The notes under the pieces: generated by a model
Told to the model about the DNA's origin: nothing
Database searches by the model: none
The model's input: the letters and a program-made list of their open reading frames with translations, nothing else
Origin: Aquisediminimonas sp031376385
Lineage (GTDB): Bacteria; Pseudomonadota; Alphaproteobacteria; Sphingomonadales; Sphingomonadaceae
Length of the DNA stretch: 64,000 bases
Direction of reading: 5' to 3'
NCBI GenBank assembly: GCA_031376385.1
Contig: JANMDQ010000029.1
Location: 210,662-274,661, forward strand
Shown here: one piece after another, positions 58,847-64,000 of the stretch
Layout: the number at the start of each line of letters is the position of its first letter
Position numbering within the stretch: position 1 is the stretch's first letter
Program-made: the position numbers and the translations under genes

Positions 58847-60373
58847 TTACAAACAGGCTTCCAAAAATGGCTGATCGAAACCGAACTGCCGCGCCTTATC
58901 CAGCGTGTAGGGCCGCAGACCCATGGACCGATATTCGCCGACAATCCTCCCGTCTGCATCCTCAGAAATATATTCATATTTGAATAATTCCTGCGTCACG
59001 ATCACGGGGCCTTCCATGCCGACCACCTCGGTTACGTTGGTGACACGGCGTGATCCATCGCGCAGACGCTTGACCTGAATCACAAGGTCAACTGAGTCTG
59101 CAATCTGACGGGAGATGGCTTCCTTGGGAATCTTAATGTCCCCCATCATCACCATATTTTCCATACGTCCTAGGGCTTCGCGCGGGCTGTTGCTGTGGAG
59201 CGTGCACATGGAGCCATCATGCCCCGTGTTCATCGCGGCGAGCAGATCGAAACATTCGCTCCCACGAATTTCGCCCAGGATGATCCGGTCTGGCCGCATA
59301 CGCAGGGCGTTCTTTACGAGATCTCGGATGGAGATTTCGCCTTGGCCTTCCAAGTTGGCAGGACGCGTTTCAAGCGGCAGCCAGTGCGGCTGTTGCAAAC
59401 GGAGTTCGGCCGCATCTTCGATCGTCAACACGCGTTCGCCGGGATCGATCATCTTCGACAAGGCATTGAGCATCGTCGTTTTACCCGAACCGGTACCGCC
59501 TGAAATAACAATGTTAAATCGGCAAGCGCCAGCGATCTTAAGCGCAGTCGACATTTTTTCTGACATGGATCCGCCCTTGGCCATGATATCAAGCGTGATT
59601 GGTTTGGCGGAGAATTTACGAATGGAAATCGCGGTACCGCGCAGCGAGAGCGGCGGCACAATGACGTTCACGCGCGAACCGTCTTTCAGACGCGCATCGG
59701 CAAGGGGGGTTGTCTGATCGACGCGACGACCGACTGAGTTACAAATGCGCTGGGCAATCTGAAACAAATGCGCTTCATCGCGGAAAATGATCGGCGCGAT
59801 CAGCAGCTTGCCCTTTTTTTCGATATAGGTCTGATCCGGGCCATTGACCATGATGTCAGTGATGTCAGGATCGTTCAGCAATTCTTCTAACGGCCCAAGG
59901 CCAAGCAGTTCATCAACCAGCACCTTTTCCAGCGCGAATTGTTCGCGGCGATTGAGCGTCAGTTTGAGTTCAGCGAGCACTTCACCAATGATCGGGCGAA
60001 ATTCCTCGGCCAACTCATCTTTGCTCAGCGTTGCAGCGGCTTCGGGGTCGATCCGCTCAAGCAGGCGCGGCAGCACCTGTTCCTTAATCTTGTGAATGCT
60101 CTGTTCAAAGCCCTCTGCCTTTTGCGCCGGGGCATCAAGCGCCTGTTCGCGTTCGGCAAGGCGTTGCATGGCGCCCATTTTCTCAACAGGCATTGGCGGC
60201 TCACCGCCGGGCAATGCCACGGTCTGGATCGATGGAAACTGATCCCCGCCGCGCGCCATGTCATCGTCGGGACGCACAGGAGCGCCGCCCTGCATGGGGC
60301 GTGCAACACCAAAAGCAGGGCGATTTCCCCCTGCGCCGCCTGTGTTTCCAGGTCTTTTGCCGAATGCACTCAT
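58847..60373 (-). CDS. cpaF: CpaF-type secretion ATPase (Tad/Flp pilus)
   Basis: The 508-residue ATPase has a disordered Gly/Pro-rich start, a long helical region, and the T2SSE core: Walker A ISGGTGSGKTTMLNAL, the Asp box VLTIEDAAELRL, Walker B RIILGEIRGSECFD and the His box GHDGSMCTLHSNSP. It powers assembly of Flp/Tad pili with CpaB, CpaC, CpaE and TadBC. None of those is adjacent; flanking genes are unrelated and 150-270 bases away. Confidence 0.93.
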   Translation of the reverse strand: MSAFGKRPGNTGGAGGNRPAFGVARPMQGGAPVRPDDDMARGGDQFPSIQTVALPGGEPPMPVEKMGAMQRLAEREQALDAPAQKAEGFEQSIHKIKEQVLPRLLERIDPEAAATLSKDELAEEFRPIIGEVLAELKLTLNRREQFALEKVLVDELLGLGPLEELLNDPDITDIMVNGPDQTYIEKKGKLLIAPIIFRDEAHLFQIAQRICNSVGRRVDQTTPLADARLKDGSRVNVIVPPLSLRGTAISIRKFSAKPITLDIMAKGGSMSEKMSTALKIAGACRFNIVISGGTGSGKTTMLNALSKMIDPGERVLTIEDAAELRLQQPHWLPLETRPANLEGQGEISIRDLVKNALRMRPDRIILGEIRGSECFDLLAAMNTGHDGSMCTLHSNSPREALGRMENMVMMGDIKIPKEAISRQIADSVDLVIQVKRLRDGSRRVTNVTEVVGMEGPVIVTQELFKYEYISEDADGRIVGEYRSMGLRPYTLDKARQFGFDQPFLEACL

Positions 60374-60647
60374 ATGCTTTTCTCGTCCTTCAGCAAGCCT
60401 AAGGCTCTCTCATCAGACAAGGTGAATAAGCAGTAAACCCTAACAAGAGGCTAACGCCGATGGGCCGGAGGGGAACCGACTCGTAATTCTTGCAGTTGAG
60501 CTAATTCAGAAAAGCGCCCCAGCCCAAACGAGTTGAAAGGGTTGGAGCGGTGTGAGTAGTTGAAAATTGCCTGATGCTTCTTACGGTCAATCATCACGGA
60601 ACAGTTTGGTAAAGTGACGAGTTATAACGCGAAACAGGAGACTGAAT

Positions 60648-61472
60648 TTGCGCATTCTTACTTTAACTGCCTTCGGCGTCCTAGTCGCCAGCCCAGCCTT
60701 GGCTCAGGAACAGCCCCGTGAGCGAGTGCCGGATAGTTTTACCGCGGGCATTGGGGCTGCGAATATTCCGCGGTATGAAGGGGCTAGCGATAATGTGTTT
60801 GTGCCTGCGGTGGCCATTAGAGGAAGTGTATCTGGGATCACATTTTCTACATTGGGCACAGCTCTGTTCGTCGACTTGGTTCCATCTTACACGGGAACCG
60901 GCACGAAGTTTGTAGCGGGCCCGATGGCGCATGTGACGTTCAATCGCACCAGCGCAAAGCGCACGCGTGACCCGCAAATTGTCGCGTTGGGTAAAATTGA
61001 TACGGCAATCGAAATCGGCGGGCATATTGGTATCAGCCGCACCGGCGTGATTACATCTGACTTTGACACGTTTACAGTTGATGTCGCGGTCAGCCACGAT
61101 GTGACGGGTACGCACGGCAGTATGATCGTCACCCCGTCAATCAGTTACGGCACGCCGCTTTCTGAAAAAATCTATGTCGGCCTGTCTGTCGCGGCCAATC
61201 ATGTTGGTGGCGGCTATGCCCAGACCTATTTTGGCGTAACGCCTTTGCAAAGCGTGTCGAGCGGACTGCCAACGGCGACGCCTAGCGGAGGATTTAAGGA
61301 CATCAACTTCGGCCTGCTGACCAACATATCCCTGACCGGAGATTTGCGGGGAGGCCTCTCATTCTTCGCGATCGGCAATTACGAACGGTTGCTGGGGGAC
61401 TTTGCCCGGTCACCGGTTGTTCGGAACCGGAATCAGTGGTTTGGCGGTATCGGGCTGGCCTATACCTTCTGA
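60648..61472 (+). CDS. MipA/OmpV family outer-membrane protein
   Basis: TTG 60648 is chosen with AGGAG eight bases upstream. The 274-residue protein has a signal peptide (RILTLTAFGVLVASPALAQ) and a beta-barrel with FTAGIGAANIPRYEGASDN near the start, and the terminal aromatic strand GGIGLAYTF. MipA/OmpV proteins are outer-membrane scaffolds or porin-like barrels; the exact role is unknown. Confidence 0.88.
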   Translation: MRILTLTAFGVLVASPALAQEQPRERVPDSFTAGIGAANIPRYEGASDNVFVPAVAIRGSVSGITFSTLGTALFVDLVPSYTGTGTKFVAGPMAHVTFNRTSAKRTRDPQIVALGKIDTAIEIGGHIGISRTGVITSDFDTFTVDVAVSHDVTGTHGSMIVTPSISYGTPLSEKIYVGLSVAANHVGGGYAQTYFGVTPLQSVSSGLPTATPSGGFKDINFGLLTNISLTGDLRGGLSFFAIGNYERLLGDFARSPVVRNRNQWFGGIGLAYTF

Positions 61473-61679
61473 ATGTCGATCATCGGATGTCAGCTTCTCA
61501 AAATGGCCGGCAAAGCGACAGTGTGTCCCAAATAAATACTTAACAAAGAGTTAGCGACGCTTGACTCCTTCATACAGGCGTGGTTTTGCTCGCATAAGTG
61601 GGGCAATCAAAAGCACTCATAAATCAGTCGCATCAGGAACAATCAGACGCAATAAGCTGCGAACCTTAGGGATATTGAC

Positions 61680-62285
61680 ATGAAGAAGTTTCTTTTGACC
61701 GCAGTTGCCGCATTGGCGATGGTCGGGCCTGCTAACGCAGCAGTTTTGTTTTCGGATAATTTCAACAGCTATGCCCCGGCGCTGAACTGGAACGGCAGTG
61801 GCACTTGGACGACTGGAAACACCGTTGATCTCGTTGCGAGCAGCACATTCAACCTCACCTGCGCGGGCGGCACTGGCAATTGCGTTGACCTCAGCGCGAG
61901 CGCTCCTGGGTTTATCAGCCGGTCTCTGACACTTGCCGCTGGCATTTATCAGCTGTCATTCGATTATACCGGTAATCAGCTTGGTAGCCAGTTTCCACTT
62001 GCGGGCTTCACCGCCAGCGTGGGCAGTTTAGTCGCCAACATCGGGCCGCTCGCAAACAATAGCAGTGCCTTTACCAGCTATAGCGGTACTTTCACCACAA
62101 CCGGGCCAACGACGCTGACATTCACACAGAATGGTGGCGATAATTTCCGCGGCAGCATTCTTGACAATGTTGTAGTGGCTTCGGTTCCTGAGCCCGCAAC
62201 TTGGCTGCTCATGATTGCAGGCTTTGGCCTCGTCGGTGGCATGATGCGGCGTCGCAAGCCTGTGGCGAGCCTCAGCTTTTCATAA
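61680..62285 (+). CDS. PEP-CTERM (PEPxxWxxM) exported protein
   Basis: The 201-residue protein has a signal peptide (MKKFLLTAVAALAMVGPANAA), a beta-sandwich-like body (LFSDNFNSYAPALNW, ISRSLTLAAGIYQLSFDYTG) with one Cys pair (NLTCAGGTGNCVDL), and the sorting tail VPEPATWLLMIAGFGLVG followed by MMRRRK. The PEPATWLLM variant is the PEPxxWxxM type frequent in sphingomonads. It is processed by exosortase. A terminator follows at once. Confidence 0.93.
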   Translation: MKKFLLTAVAALAMVGPANAAVLFSDNFNSYAPALNWNGSGTWTTGNTVDLVASSTFNLTCAGGTGNCVDLSASAPGFISRSLTLAAGIYQLSFDYTGNQLGSQFPLAGFTASVGSLVANIGPLANNSSAFTSYSGTFTTTGPTTLTFTQNGGDNFRGSILDNVVVASVPEPATWLLMIAGFGLVGGMMRRRKPVASLSFS

Positions 62286-62304
62286 GCTGACAACAGAATA
62301 ACCA

Positions 62305-62339
62305 CCCCCGTCTGGCGCGAGCCCGGCGGGGGTTTTTTT
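62305..62339 (+). terminator. Rho-independent terminator after the PEP-CTERM gene
   Basis: CCCCCG (62305-62310) pairs with the CGGGGG that ends at 62332, followed by seven T. Confidence 0.88.
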
Positions 62340-62441
62340 GCGCGTCATTCTTGTGAAGCGCCACCGAAACCGCCGCTAAACTTGAGCGGCGCAGACTGAT
62401 ATTTGTCCTTTCCAGTCTCGCCTCCTTCACCTATTACTAAG

Positions 62442-62582
62442 TGATCCCCGGGGAGTCGTGTGACTGAGAGGCAGGCTTAACGCCCTGCGACCCGTCGAAC
62501 CTGATCCTGCCCCTGCGTTAAAACAGGGTTACAGGCGTAGGAAGGGAGCGGATCAAACCGTCTCCTTTTTCATAACTGGAGA
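62442..62582 (+). ncRNA. TPP riboswitch (THI element) with SD-sequestering hairpin, controlling thiC
   Basis: The conserved blocks CTGAGA (62464-62469), ACCCGTCGAACCTGATC and GGCGTAGGAAGGGA are in order; TGATCC (62442-62447) and GGATCA (62550-62555) can pair as P1. Downstream, TCTCC (62561-62565) complements GGAGA (62578-62582), which contains the thiC ribosome-binding site. The layout fits TPP-dependent repression of translation. Confidence 0.92.
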
Positions 62583-62588
62583 ATGACG

Positions 62589-64000
<1,412 letters not shown>

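Noticed and set aside
61473..61679. Sigma-54 promoter before the second PEP-CTERM gene
   Set aside because: GG/GC pairs with about the right spacing exist (near 61600) but the surrounding bases do not match TTGC; too weak.

Overview
The window looks like chromosomal DNA of an alphaproteobacterium of the order Sphingomonadales (a Sphingopyxis, Sphingorhabdus or Novosphingobium-like organism). The signs are moderate to high GC, a large TonB-dependent receptor paired with a secreted S9 peptidase, two exosortase-type PEP-CTERM proteins, PhaR, an SspB-alpha type ClpXP adaptor, a CYP153 pair, and abundant short palindromes of the CCTGAGCTTGTCGAAGG type. The genus is inferred from gene content only. 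Two genes are cut by the window edges: a secreted protein at the left and thiC at the right.

Layout. 1-3.8 kb: a truncated secreted protein, a polytopic GT-C-like membrane protein, a DUF4893 lipoprotein and tRNA-Trp. 3.9-12.4 kb (+): MFS symporter, alanine racemase, TonB-dependent receptor, S9 peptidase and phaR, with clear terminators between the last three. 12.4-19.7 kb (-): the complete phosphate regulon phoR-pstS-pstC-pstA-pstB-phoU-phoB, with predicted Pho boxes before phoR and again before pstS. 19.9-26 kb (-): Baeyer-Villiger monooxygenase, an AT-richer stretch holding a 2OG-Fe(II) oxygenase and an acyltransferase, then an FMN-dependent 2-hydroxyacid dehydrogenase. 26-31 kb: free methionine-R-sulfoxide reductase, a glycine-zipper protein, a P450, a bactofilin and an IPNS-like oxygenase. 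31-41 kb (-): NDUFS4-like protein, HrpB helicase, polyprenyl diphosphate synthase, DUF808 protein, a coupled CYP153-CYP153-GFA operon and a Nat-type ABC exporter. 41-46 kb: queG, a lipoprotein, adenosine kinase, an APC permease and cobS without cobT.

46.5-49.7 kb (+) is the most interesting accessory block. It is a six-gene, tightly coupled operon TetR-VOC-VOC-DUF1428-VOC-RibD/DHFR-like. Its promoter carries a perfect 22-bp palindrome between the -35 and -10, and its mRNA is probably leaderless. 49.7-55.1 kb (-) is a histidine operon (hisB-H-A-F-E, then Gfo/Idh and HIT). A low-complexity PEP-CTERM gene with its own sigma-54-like promoter has been inserted between hisF and hisE. 55-64 kb holds sspB, a lipoprotein whose 5' coding region contains a genome-type palindrome, rlmB, a CsgG-like protein, an isolated cpaF, MipA/OmpV, a second PEP-CTERM protein, and a TPP riboswitch controlling thiC.

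No CRISPR array, insertion sequence, prophage or recognised anti-phage system was seen. Four palindromic repeats of at least two families sit at gene ends or inside a gene. The findings centre on the TetR/VOC operon, the sigma-54/PEP-CTERM insertion, the regulatory palindromes and the repeat embedded in coding sequence.
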